32,224 bases of DNA from Desulfobacula sp. (GTDB taxonomy: Bacteria; Desulfobacterota; Desulfobacteria; Desulfobacterales; Desulfobacteraceae): assembly GCA_021647625.1 (NCBI GenBank), contig JAKIUJ010000024.1:1-32224 (forward strand), given 5' to 3'. A model generated the notes under the pieces. It was not told the origin of the DNA. It saw nothing but the letters and a program-made list of their open reading frames with translations, and searched no databases. A program made the translations under genes and the position numbers. Shown in pieces: positions 1 to 10,100 of this stretch. The stretch's first letter is position 1, and every line of letters starts with the position of its first letter.

Positions 1-11
1 TATAAATCGGG

Positions 12-106
12 CCTCATGTACTATAGTACACTCCGGTTTCAGCATTTCTTGCGCCTTGCATATGGGCAACTTTGTGAGCTTTGCTCCTCTACGAGCCGCC
101 CAAACA
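12..106 (+). repeat. Dispersed palindromic repeat, copy 1 (left arm degraded)
   Basis: This stretch shares the core CCTCATGTAC-N4-GTACACTCCGG-TTTCAG, the following TTGCATATGGGCAACTTT arm and a terminal CCCAAACA with two other copies (18310-18445, inverted, and 29171-29294). In this copy the left stem is missing: the bases before CCTCATG do not pair with the right arm. Extra sequence also separates the GGGCAACTTT arm from CCCAAACA. It looks like a decayed or rearranged member at the left edge of the defence island. The core identity is seen directly; the decay reading is inferred. Confidence 0.75.
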
Positions 107-228
107 CGGGTTTTCGGTCAGCCACTAATTATCTTGGGCTTGCAACCAACTGTATCAACCTCTCTTTATTGCCCGTAATATTTTAATCCCGCCTCCTCTT
201 GGAATGCCCCATTCTAAAGGAGGTCTGC

Positions 229-374
229 ATGCCTGATAAAGACTTCCCTACACCAAAAAATCATATCCGCCGCCTTTTTCTATGAGGCTAAATCAAGAAG
301 AACGTGATGAATTAAAAAAATTAGCAGCTGGTTTGCCAATAGGCAGATTTATAAAAGATGCCATTTTTAATTAA
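229..374 (+). pseudogene. Frameshifted, truncated MobC-like ribbon-helix-helix protein
   Basis: A strong Shine-Dalgarno (AAAGGAGG) sits 5 bases before ATG 229. That frame gives MPDKDFPTPKNHIRR and then stops. The overlapping frame carries PPPFSMRLNQEERDELKKL and GLPIGRFIKDAIF before TAA at 372-374. The pattern PFS-RL-EER-L-AAG-P-G-IRD is typical of small plasmid or integrative-element MobC-like proteins, which act with the relaxase at oriT. The join of the two frames implies a frameshift near 270-285. The usual downstream half of the family is missing. I read it as a dead mobilisation gene left by the element that brought the island. Family membership is inferred from the motif alone. Confidence 0.55.
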
Positions 375-589
375 CAACGCTCACGGCATCCAATCGGCGT
401 ACGGTTGGTGCATGGTTCAGTCCAGATAGAGAGGCACTTCTCCAAGCTCTGGTCGATAGGGATACAAGGGGATAATCGAAATATCACCCTTTTCCATGGG
501 GTTCTTAGGGGCAGCTCGGAGGCTCCCTTAAATGGTGATCAAACGGCCATACGTTTGTGGTTCATTTACGGCTCAATTCCATTAGGAAA

Positions 590-680
590 TACCGCATTGA
601 CACAAGCAATCAGAAAAAACATAAAATTCTTGGCATTCCTGATTTCCGTCCGCATGATCTAAGGCGCACGGGTGCAAAAT
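590..680 (+). pseudogene. Tyrosine recombinase (phage-type integrase) fragment
   Basis: One frame reads ILGIPDFRPHDLRRTGA. This is the HxLRRT box around the second catalytic Arg of tyrosine recombinases, where His and Arg of the H-x-x-R motif are visible. Just upstream a second frame reads TQAIRKNIK, which fits the segment normally preceding this box, so a frameshift near 625-640 is likely. Nothing matching the C-terminal Tyr box or the N-terminal domains is visible, and both local ORFs end in meaningless sequence. It is a remnant of an integrase, probably from the mobile element that delivered the restriction operon. Confidence 0.6.
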
Positions 681-1053
681 TCGCGTTCAATGGGAGGTTT
701 GATATACCTTGTGACCTCTGTAACCATGCTTACCCCACCTATATCTTTCCAAGTAATGGTAGTGATCTGGATGTCATGGAGAGTCTGATTTTTACTAGAA
801 AACGCTCGTGCTTAACTGTTTCTTGTAAAAGTGATCAACGACAATTATTTTTTTCCACATGACAACATTCTTCTAATAAATACTGAAACAGTAAAAAAAT
901 CGGTCAAACTCGGTTTAATTAGGAAAGAAATCTTGTTTTTTTCATTAGATCTTTATATCTTAAATTCTGTTTAGCCCAAAGTAACTGGATGATCGTTTGA
1001 ATCTTATCTGGTTGAATAACTTGAAGAGCCCTTTAAGTGGCCCTTAAAGAATA
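681..1053. other. Non-coding stretch upstream of the defence operon
   Basis: I see no credible gene here. The sequence is AT-rich and should hold the promoter of the HTH-restriction operon, but no -35/-10 pair stands out. The only clear structure is the tandem 10-bp repeat at 1028-1049, listed separately. Confidence 0.5.
1028..1049 (+). promoter_or_regulatory. Tandem direct repeat GCCCTTTAAG / GCCCTTAAAG before the HTH gene
   Basis: Two 10-base units differing at one position lie 2 bases apart, ending 16 bases before the chosen start of the small HTH gene. The 12-base spacing is close to one helical turn, so two protein protomers could bind the same face. This would suit an operator for the HTH protein itself or a host regulator. 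The repeat is seen directly; the function is inferred. Confidence 0.35.
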
Positions 1054-1065
1054 ATGGAGTCCAAA

Positions 1066-1266
1066 ATGGAAGATAGATGGTTGTCCGTAGACGAAATTGG
1101 AGACTATCTCGGGGTCAAACGAGATACTGTCTATAAATGGATAAGTGACAAGAATATGCCTGCCCATAAAGTCGGTCGTCTTTGGAAATTTAAAAAAGAC
1201 GAGGTTGATCAATGGGTGCGTAAAGATGGAGCTAATTCTTCTGATGAATCCGGCAAAAGAAAATAA
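1066..1266 (+). CDS. Excisionase-type (MerR-fold) helix-turn-helix DNA-binding protein
   Basis: A 66-aa protein that is a single winged HTH of the excisionase/AlpA type: WLSVDEIGDYLGVKRDTVYKW forms the helices, followed by MPAHKVGRLWKFKKDEVDQW, the wing and recognition segment. The family includes phage excisionases and small regulators. The Lys/Ser-rich tail is probably disordered. I take ATG 1066 rather than 1054 because GGAG at 1056-1059 is well spaced only for the later ATG. It lies 34 bases before the helicase gene and on the same strand, so it is probably the first gene of the defence operon and either its regulator or a leftover recombination directionality factor. The role is inferred. 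Confidence 0.8.
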   Translation: MEDRWLSVDEIGDYLGVKRDTVYKWISDKNMPAHKVGRLWKFKKDEVDQWVRKDGANSSDESGKRK

Positions 1267-1300
1267 TAAAAAAATGATGGAAAGATAGGCGGCTGACAAC

Positions 1301-4300
1301 ATGCAAATCTTAGACAACATAAACACTCTTTGGGGCAATGATTTAAAACAAACCCTGAAGCCAGGTACAAAATTGAAAATTGCAGCCTCTTGCTTTTCTA
1401 TATATGCATTTGAAGCTTTAAAAAAAGAACTAGAAAAAGTTGATTCCCTTGAATTTATCTTTACAGCTCCGGCATTTATTCCAAATGAGGTGACTGACAA
1501 GGTTTCAAAAGAACGGCGTGAATTTCATATACCCAAACAAGAGCGGGAGCGTAGTTTGTATGGAAGTGAGTTTGAGATACAGCTAAAGAACAAACTCACA
1601 CAAAGAGCTATAGCCAGAGAATGCGCCGACTGGATTAAACGTAAGGCCCGGTTTAAATCAAACGCCACAAAAGCTCCAATGCAGCAATTTGCATGCTTAA
1701 ATAAGAAGGATGACGCTACAGCATATATGCCTCTTCAAGGATTTACAGCAGTCGATCTTGGCTACCAGCAAGGAGACGCTGTTTCTAATCTTATAACGAA
1801 ATTTGAAGATACCCCATCAACCCAAACCTGGCTAAATCTTTTTAATCAAATTTGGGATGATGATACCAAGTTAAAAGATGTCACCGATGCCATCTGTTCA
1901 CATATTGAATCTGTGTATCAGGAAAATTCCCCTGAAAAAATCTATTTTCTTATGCTTTACAATATCTTCAATGAGTTTCTTGAAGATTTGAATGAAGATG
2001 TTTTGCCGAACGACCTGACTGGATATAAAAACAGCGTTATATGGAATAAGCTGTTTAATTTCCAGAGAGATGCCGCTACCGGCATCATCAATAAACTTGA
2101 AAGCTACAATGGCTGTATATTAGCTGATAGCGTCGGTCTTGGAAAAACGTTCACTGCACTGGCTGTTATCAAATACTACGAGCTCCGCAATCGTTCTGTA
2201 CTGGTATTATGCCCGAAAAAACTTGCCGATAACTGGCTGAATTACAATCGGAACCTCAAGACCAATATTTTTACCAAAGACCGTTTGAACTATGATGTCC
2301 TTTGCCATACGGATTTACAACGCACCAGTGGTGAGTCCTTTGGAACACCTTTGAATAAAATCAACTGGGGTAACTATGATCTCGTTGTTATTGATGAATC
2401 TCATAACTTCAGAAATAACGACACATACAAGGATAAAGAAACCCGATATAAAAAGTTGATGAATTCTGTTATTCGTGATGGGGTTAAAACAAAGGTCCTC
2501 ATGCTTTCAGCTACACCTGTTAATAACCGCTTCAATGACCTCAGAAATCAACTGGCATTAGCCTACGAGGGTGAATCTGAAAATCTTAGTAGCAAACTTA
2601 AAACTGGGAAATCAGTTGAAGAAATATTCCGTCAAGCGCAGACCGTTTTTAATTCATGGTCAAAGCTGCCGCCTGAAGAGCGAACAGCCAGAGCGATACT
2701 GGATGCCCTTGATTTTGATTTTTTTGAGTTGCTTGATAGCGTCACCATTGCCAGATCCAGAAAACATATTGAAACCTTTTACGACACAACAGATATCGGA
2801 AAATTTCCAGTAAGACGAAAACCTCTATCCTTCCGTTGTCAATTAACGGAGCGTCAAGATGTCATGGGCTTCAATGATATCTACACACAGCTATCGCTGC
2901 TAAAATTATCTGTCTATGCACCGGTAAGCTATATTCTCCCAAGCCGCTTGAAAAAATATGAAGAACTTTATGATACAGCTGTTGAGGGCAGCAAAGTAAC
3001 GTTTCGGCAGACTGATCGTGAAAAGAGCCTGCAATCACTCATGACAACCAATCTACTTAAACGCCTGGAAAGTTCAGTTGAATCGTTCAGACTGACTCTA
3101 AGCTCGCTTGAAGAAAAGCACAAAGGGATGCTGAGCAAAATTGAACAGTTTAAGCAATCAGGTACGGATCTCTCTATTCATGATCTTGCAAATTCTCTTG
3201 GTGATCTTGAAGCGGAAGATGATGATTTGATAGGTCTTGATGATTTTATGATCGGAAATAAGATCAAGGTGAGCTTAACTGATATGGACTTACCATCATG
3301 GAAACATGATTTAAATTCAGATCTTGTGATCATTTCATCATTACTTGATGAAATGAAAAAAGTTGGTCCACAAGAGGATTTCAAACTTCAGCATCTGAAA
3401 AAACATATTGAAAAAAAGATCCAGCACCCGATTAACGCCGACAACAAAAAGATCATTATATTCACAGCCTTTGCCGATACAGCCAACTACCTCTATGAAA
3501 ACCTGTCAGGCGAATTACTTTCAATCGGCATACATTCTGGACGCGTTACGGGTAAAGATGCCCCAAAAACAACATTAAAAAAGGGCTATGATTTTCAATC
3601 CATCCTAACCTTGTTTTCACCGATTTCTAAAGAAAAGGCTCTCATCCTTCCAGAAGAACCAGGTGAGATTGATTTACTAATAGGAACCGATTGCATATCG
3701 GAAGGGCAAAATCTTCAGGATTGTGACTACTTGATAAATTATGACATTCACTGGAATCCGGTCCGCATCATTCAAAGGTATGGTCGCGTGGATCGAATTG
3801 GATCAACGAATGAATCCATTCAGCTGGTGAACTACTGGCCTGATATCTCTCTGGATGAATACATCAATCTGAAAGAACGTGTGGAAAACCGGATGATTAT
3901 TGCCGATGTCACTGCCACGGGAGATGATAACGTATTATCAGCACGGGCGAATGATGTAAGCTACCGTAAAGAGCAACTGAGACGTCTCCAGGATGAGGTG
4001 ATTGAGCTTGAAGATCTAAAAACCGGCGTTAACATTACCGATCTTGGCCTAAATGATTTCAGAATGGATCTTCTTAACTATATTAAAAACAATGGTGATT
4101 TAGGCCATCTACCAAACGGTCTGCACGCCATTGTTTCAGCAAATGAAACCATTGGATTGAAGCCGGGGGTAATCTTTACACTCAGAAACAGAAACTCGGG
4201 CGTTAATATCAATCAACACAATCGGCTGCACCCATATTACCTGATATATATCGGTAATGACGGAGAAGTTATCACCGACCACACACAGGTAAAGCCTCTT

Positions 4301-4570
4301 CTGGATTTGGTAAGAGCCGGCTGTAAGGGACAAGAACTACCCATTGAACTGCTATGCAAGGCGTTTAATGCTGAAACTAAAGATGGAAGAAACATGAAGA
4401 AATATTCTGATCTTCTCGGGCAAGCTATTCACTCAATGATCGAAATAAAAGAAGACAAGGATATAGACAGCTTGTTCTCAGGTACGAACACAACTGCCTT
4501 GGTCGATACAATATACGGTCTGGATGATTTTGAATTGATTTCCTTCCTCGTTGTTAAGGAGAACGAATGA
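1301..4570 (+). CDS. SNF2-like superfamily 2 helicase of a restriction-modification island
   Basis: A 1089-aa ATP-dependent DNA translocase or helicase. An N-terminal region of about 250 residues (KIAASCFSIYAFEALKKEL and onwards) resembles the phospholipase-D-like domain often fused to such helicases, but I find no HxK catalytic motif, so it may be inactive. The SF2 core follows: Walker A GLGKT near 279, DESH box near 365, LSATPVNN near 400, then the C-terminal RecA lobe with LIGTDCISEGQNLQ and QRYGRVDRIGS near 825. The segment between lobes is long and partly helical (about 450-680). The stop overlaps the DUF4391 start (ATGA), so the two are translationally coupled. Its position before mod and res suggests it works with the type III enzymes. 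Its DNA target and polarity are unknown. Confidence 0.85.
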   Translation: MQILDNINTLWGNDLKQTLKPGTKLKIAASCFSIYAFEALKKELEKVDSLEFIFTAPAFIPNEVTDKVSKERREFHIPKQERERSLYGSEFEIQLKNKLTQRAIARECADWIKRKARFKSNATKAPMQQFACLNKKDDATAYMPLQGFTAVDLGYQQGDAVSNLITKFEDTPSTQTWLNLFNQIWDDDTKLKDVTDAICSHIESVYQENSPEKIYFLMLYNIFNEFLEDLNEDVLPNDLTGYKNSVIWNKLFNFQRDAATGIINKLESYNGCILADSVGLGKTFTALAVIKYYELRNRSVLVLCPKKLADNWLNYNRNLKTNIFTKDRLNYDVLCHTDLQRTSGESFGTPLNKINWGNYDLVVIDESHNFRNNDTYKDKETRYKKLMNSVIRDGVKTKVLMLSATPVNNRFNDLRNQLALAYEGESENLSSKLKTGKSVEEIFRQAQTVFNSWSKLPPEERTARAILDALDFDFFELLDSVTIARSRKHIETFYDTTDIGKFPVRRKPLSFRCQLTERQDVMGFNDIYTQLSLLKLSVYAPVSYILPSRLKKYEELYDTAVEGSKVTFRQTDREKSLQSLMTTNLLKRLESSVESFRLTLSSLEEKHKGMLSKIEQFKQSGTDLSIHDLANSLGDLEAEDDDLIGLDDFMIGNKIKVSLTDMDLPSWKHDLNSDLVIISSLLDEMKKVGPQEDFKLQHLKKHIEKKIQHPINADNKKIIIFTAFADTANYLYENLSGELLSIGIHSGRVTGKDAPKTTLKKGYDFQSILTLFSPISKEKALILPEEPGEIDLLIGTDCISEGQNLQDCDYLINYDIHWNPVRIIQRYGRVDRIGSTNESIQLVNYWPDISLDEYINLKERVENRMIIADVTATGDDNVLSARANDVSYRKEQLRRLQDEVIELEDLKTGVNITDLGLNDFRMDLLNYIKNNGDLGHLPNGLHAIVSANETIGLKPGVIFTLRNRNSGVNINQHNRLHPYYLIYIGNDGEVITDHTQVKPLLDLVRAGCKGQELPIELLCKAFNAETKDGRNMKKYSDLLGQAIHSMIEIKEDKDIDSLFSGTNTTALVDTIYGLDDFELISFLVVKENE

Positions 4571-5247
4571 AGACCCTTTACAACTTTCCCAAGGCGGCGG
4601 CTTTTGGCCGGAGGCTTGCCAAAAGCAAGATTTACGAACACACTTCGCCAAGTACCAAAGTAAAAAAATTATTTATTCAGCAGGTCGAAAAGATAACCTG
4701 GGCCTATAAACTATCTCCGGCAACTATCAACCTTCCCGCCAGTGATGGAGTGCAGGAAATCCAGGTTTTTACCATAGACTTAAGAGTCGGAGAACTGTCA
4801 CCGGATGTCTTGCAAACCATAGACAAAGCAATCCCCTCACCCATTCTTTTTGAATTGAAGTATGGCAGCAAAACCAAGTATGCTGCCAGCTATAAGAGAC
4901 CGAGTGAGGCAGATAAGAACAAATGGGTTGTCAGCAGTTATTTTCAATCAGACTGGCTGAAAGAGAACACACTAACATCAAAGCTTCCGGTAGTACTAAA
5001 CATGGGAGCACTCTATCAATCCTTTTTAACAAGCTTAAGTCCCCTCCCCTTTAAGAAAGGGGAAAATCTGGATGGTTTAGTATCAAGAATTGACCTTTTA
5101 CAGTTTAAAGAGCGTGAAGCTGGAAAACTGGAGAACCGTATAAACAAAGAAAAACAATTCAACCGGCGCGTGGGGCTGAACAGTACATTGAATAAACTGA
5201 AACAGGAAATTAAGAATTTAAAACGCCGAAAACTGCAGGCGGAATGA
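4567..5247 (+). CDS. DUF4391 domain protein
   Basis: A 226-aa protein without signal peptide or membrane segments. The N-terminal half carries family features: WAYKLSPATINLPA, then EIQVFTIDLR, then IDKAIPSPILFELKYG. A helical, Lys/Arg/Glu-rich tail from about 175 onward (KEREAGKLENRINKEKQF) is predicted to be a coiled coil. DUF4391 proteins have no biochemical function that I know of. They are seen beside large helicases and type III-like methylases. Here the start overlaps the helicase stop by 4 bases and mod follows after 16 bases, which supports a stoichiometric partner of the helicase. The family call is from recalled sequence pattern and is fairly sure; a bridging role is inference. Confidence 0.8.
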   Translation: MKTLYNFPKAAAFGRRLAKSKIYEHTSPSTKVKKLFIQQVEKITWAYKLSPATINLPASDGVQEIQVFTIDLRVGELSPDVLQTIDKAIPSPILFELKYGSKTKYAASYKRPSEADKNKWVVSSYFQSDWLKENTLTSKLPVVLNMGALYQSFLTSLSPLPFKKGENLDGLVSRIDLLQFKEREAGKLENRINKEKQFNRRVGLNSTLNKLKQEIKNLKRRKLQAE

Positions 5248-5263
5248 TACAGGAGTCTTACAA

Positions 5264-7144
5264 ATGGAAAAATTAAAAATGCACAGCCCTAATTTTGCTG
5301 AAGAAAATATCGAGAAGCTTTCAGCACTGTTTCCGGGTTGCATTACAGAATCAACCTATGAAGATGGAACCCTGAAGAAATCTATTGATTTTGATCTGCT
5401 CAGACAGGAACTATCAACCACTATCGTAGAAGGTCCACAGGAGCGCTATCACCTGAATTGGCCAGGCAAGCGAGAAGCTTTACTCACTGCCAATGCACCC
5501 ATCGCTAAGACACTTCGCCCCTGCCGTGAAGAGAGCGAATATTTTGACACAACAGAAAACCTCTTTATTGAGGGTGACAACCTTGATGCACTAAAGCTCC
5601 TGCAGGAAACTTACCTCGGTAAGGTCAAAACGATCTATATCGATCCGCCCTACAACACTGGCAAGGACTTCATCTATTCCGACAATTTTGCTGAATCTAC
5701 TGAGGAATACCTGCTTGATTCAGGCCAAAAAGATGAAGAAGGAAACCGCCTTGTAGCCAACACAGATTCCAATGGCCGCTTCCACTCCGACTGGCTGAGT
5801 ATGATGTATTCACGACTGAAATTAGCCAGAAATCTACTCAAGGATGATGGGGTAATTTTTATCAGTATTGATGATGGAGAACAGGCTAATCTTAAAAGGA
5901 TGTGTGATGAGGTTTTTGGGGAAGAGAATTTTGTCGCTACAATATGCTGGCAAAAACGTTATTCACGTGAAAATCGGGGGTCTATTGGAGATGCACATGA
6001 GTACGTTATAGTATTTGCAAAACAATCCTCTCTGTTTGCAAATCAGTCAGGTAGAATCCCGTTAACAGAACAACAGGCTAAAATTTACAGAAATCCCAAT
6101 AATGATCCTAAAGGTCGATGGCGCGGTATTCCAATGACAGCACAAGGCTATAGGCCTAATCAAATGTATGAAGTTGTTACCCCAACAGGAAATGTTATTA
6201 CGCCGCCTGAAGGCCGTTGTTGGAGTACGATAGAGTCTGAATTTAAAAAATTGAAGGAAGCAGGCAGAATATATTTTGGTAAAGCTAATGATTCTCAGCC
6301 TCAAGTTATTAGGTATCTTTCTGAAGTAAAAGGATTAGTGCCATGGACATGGCTTCCACATGAAGAAGGAGGCCATACTGATGAGTCAAAAAAAGAAATG
6401 TACAGCTTTTTTGGAAAGGGGTTTGCCTTTGACACTCCTAAACCAACTAGATTACTTGAACGACTTATTACAATAGGGTCAAAAGAAAAAGATGGTATCA
6501 TCCTTGATTTCTTTGCGGGATCAGCCACTACAGCCCATGCGGTCATGCGGCTGAACGCTGCCGATGGAGGCAAACGCAAGTTTATAATGGTACAGCTTCC
6601 AGAGACCTGCGATGAGAAATCTGGCGCATATGAAGAAGGATACACAACTATTGCCGAAATCAGCAAGGAGCGTATCCGTCGGGCTGGTAAAAAAATTAAA
6701 GAAGAAAACGCATTGACAGCACCCGACTTGGATACAGGTTTCCGCGTTCTCAAGGTGGACTCCGGTAATATGGAGAACGTCTACTACGCACCCGATTCTG
6801 TTGAGCAAGACCTGCTGACTCTCCAGACCGATAACATCAAAGACGACCGAACTTCAGAAGATTTGCTATTCCAAGTCTTGCTGGACTGGGGTGTAGATCT
6901 AACCCTGCCAATAACCAAAGAAACCATCAAAGATCGTGAAGTTTTCTTTGTAGATGGCAATGCGTTGGCAGCTTGCTTTGCAAAGAATGGCCAAATTACT
7001 GAGAATTTCTGCAAAGAGCTTGCCAAACACCAGCCGTTGCGGGTGGTTTTCCGAGATTCCGGGTTCAAAGATGACAGCATAAAAATCAATGTAGAGCAGA
7101 TATTCAAGCTTATGAGCCCGCACACGGATGTAAAAACAATTTAA
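5264..7144 (+). CDS. Type III-like adenine-specific DNA methyltransferase (Mod)
   Basis: A 626-aa beta-class amino-methyltransferase expected to form N6-methyladenine in an asymmetric site and to supply sequence recognition for Res. The order of motifs is that of type III Mod: ENLFIEGDNLDALKLLQETY, then catalytic DPPYNTG at 127-133, HSDWLSMMYSRL near 170, and the AdoMet-binding DFFAGSATTAHAV near 415. The segment between about 225 and 395 (YSRENRGSIG to LPHEEGG) is the likely target-recognition region. Start ATG 5264 has CAGGAGT upstream. The C-terminal part after 480 would contact Res. All catalytic motifs are intact. The recognition sequence cannot be read from the protein. Confidence 0.92.
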   Translation: MEKLKMHSPNFAEENIEKLSALFPGCITESTYEDGTLKKSIDFDLLRQELSTTIVEGPQERYHLNWPGKREALLTANAPIAKTLRPCREESEYFDTTENLFIEGDNLDALKLLQETYLGKVKTIYIDPPYNTGKDFIYSDNFAESTEEYLLDSGQKDEEGNRLVANTDSNGRFHSDWLSMMYSRLKLARNLLKDDGVIFISIDDGEQANLKRMCDEVFGEENFVATICWQKRYSRENRGSIGDAHEYVIVFAKQSSLFANQSGRIPLTEQQAKIYRNPNNDPKGRWRGIPMTAQGYRPNQMYEVVTPTGNVITPPEGRCWSTIESEFKKLKEAGRIYFGKANDSQPQVIRYLSEVKGLVPWTWLPHEEGGHTDESKKEMYSFFGKGFAFDTPKPTRLLERLITIGSKEKDGIILDFFAGSATTAHAVMRLNAADGGKRKFIMVQLPETCDEKSGAYEEGYTTIAEISKERIRRAGKKIKEENALTAPDLDTGFRVLKVDSGNMENVYYAPDSVEQDLLTLQTDNIKDDRTSEDLLFQVLLDWGVDLTLPITKETIKDREVFFVDGNALAACFAKNGQITENFCKELAKHQPLRVVFRDSGFKDDSIKINVEQIFKLMSPHTDVKTI

Positions 7145-7156
7145 AGGAGGCCTATA

Positions 7157-10100
7157 GTGAAACTCAAGTTTAAGAAACAGGCCTACCAGACACGTGCCGT
7201 TGAGGCGGTGGTGGATTGTTTTAAAGGCCAACCAAATACAGCAGGAATCAGCTATCGAATTGACCCAGGTTTGGATAAGGCCAATTTACAAGGTTATAGG
7301 CAACAAAGTCTTATTGAAGAGTCCGGTTTTAAAAATGGGGATATTGTTTTACCCGAGGAACAGATCCTTGAAAATATTCAAGGGGTTCAGCGTATTCAAA
7401 ATTTACCGCAAAGTTTATCACTGAACGAATTTAAAACGATCAAAAAAAATACTTTTGTGTCAGATAAAAACTACACGAAAAAAGCTTTGGCAATTGCGCC
7501 ATTTCACTTTGATGTGGAAATGGAAACCGGAACTGGAAAGACATACTGCTACATCAAAACAATGTTTGAGATGAACAAACGGTTTGGCTGGACCAAGTTC
7601 ATAGTTGTGGTTCCAAGCATTGCTATTCGTGAAGGTATATACAAATCCCTTGAAATCACGGCAGAGCATTTTCAGGAATCTTACAACAAAAAAGCAAAAT
7701 TTTTCATCTACAACTCAAAACAGCTTCATAACCTCGAAAGCTTTTCTTCAGATGCCGGAATCAATGTCATGGTTATTAATGTTCAGGCATTCAATGCCCG
7801 AGGTAAGGACAACCGCCGCATCTATGAAGAACTCGATGATTTTCAGTCCCGCCGTCCCATCGATGTAATTAAGGCCAATCGACCGATACTAATTTTGGAT
7901 GAACCTCAAAAAATGGAAGGTGCAAAAACATTAGACTCCCTCAAGGAGTTTAATCCTCTGTTTATTCTGCGCTATTCAGCTACACATAAAACCCAGCACA
8001 ATAAGGTTCACAGGCTGGATGCATTAGATGCTTATAGCCAAAAACTTGTAAAAAAAATTGCAGTACGGGGTATCTCCGTAAAGGGTCTTTCAGGGACAAA
8101 CGCATATCTCTATCTTGAATCAGTCGAAGTCTCCAAACAGACTCCTGTTGCCAGAATTGAAATTGAAATAAAACAGAACAATGGTATTAAGCGAATAATC
8201 CGGAAACTAAAAAAAGGTGACAATCTTTACGACCTTTCAGGTGAACTTGATCAATACAAGGGATTTGTCATTACTGACATCAGTGCCATTACGGATACTG
8301 TTGAATTTACAAACGGCCATCAACTACAGGCCGGAGAAGCAACCGGCGATGTTAATGAGGCCGCTCTTAGAAGAATTCAGATAAGAGAGGCTATCAAGGC
8401 TCATTTTGAAAAGGAACAAGTCCTTTATCATCAGGGCATCAAAGTCCTGACACTCTTCTTTATCGATAAAGTCGCCAAATACCGTGTTTACAGCGATGCC
8501 GGAGAAGATGAAGGCGGTGAATATGCCAAAGTATTTGAGGAGGAATATACAGAAGCTTTGAAAGAGCTCAAACAAGACATGTTCCTGCCTGAAGATTACC
8601 AAAAGCATCTGGACAGCATTCCTGTTGACCGTACGCATAATGGCTACTTTTCCATCGATAAGAAGGGAAAAATGGTTGATGCAATCAAGACCACAAAAAG
8701 TGAACGAGAAGAAAGCACCGATCAAAGTGCCTATGACTTAATTTTGAAAGACAAAGAACGTCTACTCTCATTTGAGGAACCAATCCGGTTTATTTTCTCC
8801 CATTCTGCTCTCCGTGAAGGATGGGACAACCCGAATGTTTTTGTTATTTGTACCTTAAAGCACAGTGACAATACTATCTCCCGCAGGCAAGAGGTCGGTC
8901 GAGGGCTTCGTATATCGGTCAATCAGTTGGGTGAACGCCAAGATGAACCAGCCACAGTTCATCAAACAAACGTTTTAACGGTTGTTGCCAGCGAAAGCTA
9001 TAAGGACTTCGTCACGGCTTTGCAGAAAGACATCAGTGAGTCGCTCTCAGAACGGCCACGGGTGGCCGATGTAAAATATTTTACTGGAAAAGTAATGCAG
9101 ACTTCTTCCGGTACGGTTGAAGTGACACAGGACATGGCAGCGGGCATCGAGTTTTATCTAATTCAGAACGGATATGTTGATCGCAAGAAAAACATTGCCC
9201 AGAAATATCATGATGCAGTGAAGAATGAAGAAATAGCTGATTTGCCAGAGGATTTGCAGCCATACAAAGAGCAAGTTTTTCAATTAATAGAAAGCGTTTA
9301 CAGCGATGAAAAACTTCCTCAAATTGAAAATGATCGCAGCGCTAAGATGAATCCGTTAAATGCCAACTTTGAAAAAAAGGAATTTAAGGAGCTTTGGAAT
9401 AGGATTAATCGCAAAGCAGCCTATAGCGTACATTTTGACAGCGCTGAACTTGTTAAAAAATCCATCCAGACTCTGAACAAAGAATTGCGGGTTTCTCCCC
9501 TTAAATACACAATTCAGTCGGGTGAGCAAGCTGATGGAATAAATTATGACCAGATGAAATCGGGTGACAGCTTCAAAGTAAAGAAAACCTCTACCGAATA
9601 TGATGCTCACTCGATCCATTCAGCGGTAAAATACGACTTAATTGCTAAAGTTGCTGAGAATGTGCAATTGACAAGAAAAACCGTCACCGAAATTTTATCG
9701 GGTATTGAAAAGTCAGTATTTGCTCAGTTTAAAACCAACCCGGAAAATTTCATTTCCGAAGCTACACGGCTCATTCAGGAACAAAAAGCGACTGTTATTA
9801 TTGAACACCTGAGTTATGATGCTGTTACCGAGACGCATGGTATCGATATTTTTACCGAAAGCCAAAGCAAACAGGATTTCAGCAAAGCCGGTGAGTCACT
9901 CAAACGCCATATTTATGATTATGTTATAACTGACTCGAAAACGGAACGAACCTTTGTCCAGGAGCTTGATACCAGCTCTGAAGTGGTAGTTTATGCAAAG
10001 CTCCCCAGAGGTTTCTCAATCCCCACACCAGTTGGCAACTACAATCCAGACTGGGCAATCTCTTTCAAGGAAGGTTCAGTAAAGCACGTATACTTTGTCG

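Noticed and set aside
117-128. 12-base match GTCAGCCACTAA shared with the hairpin at 21229-21240
   Set aside because: Too short and in unrelated contexts; likely chance.
405-862. Two overlapping ORFs (85 and 101 aa) as real genes
   Set aside because: Only a short recombinase motif is recognisable, split between frames; the rest is meaningless. Treated as an integrase remnant.
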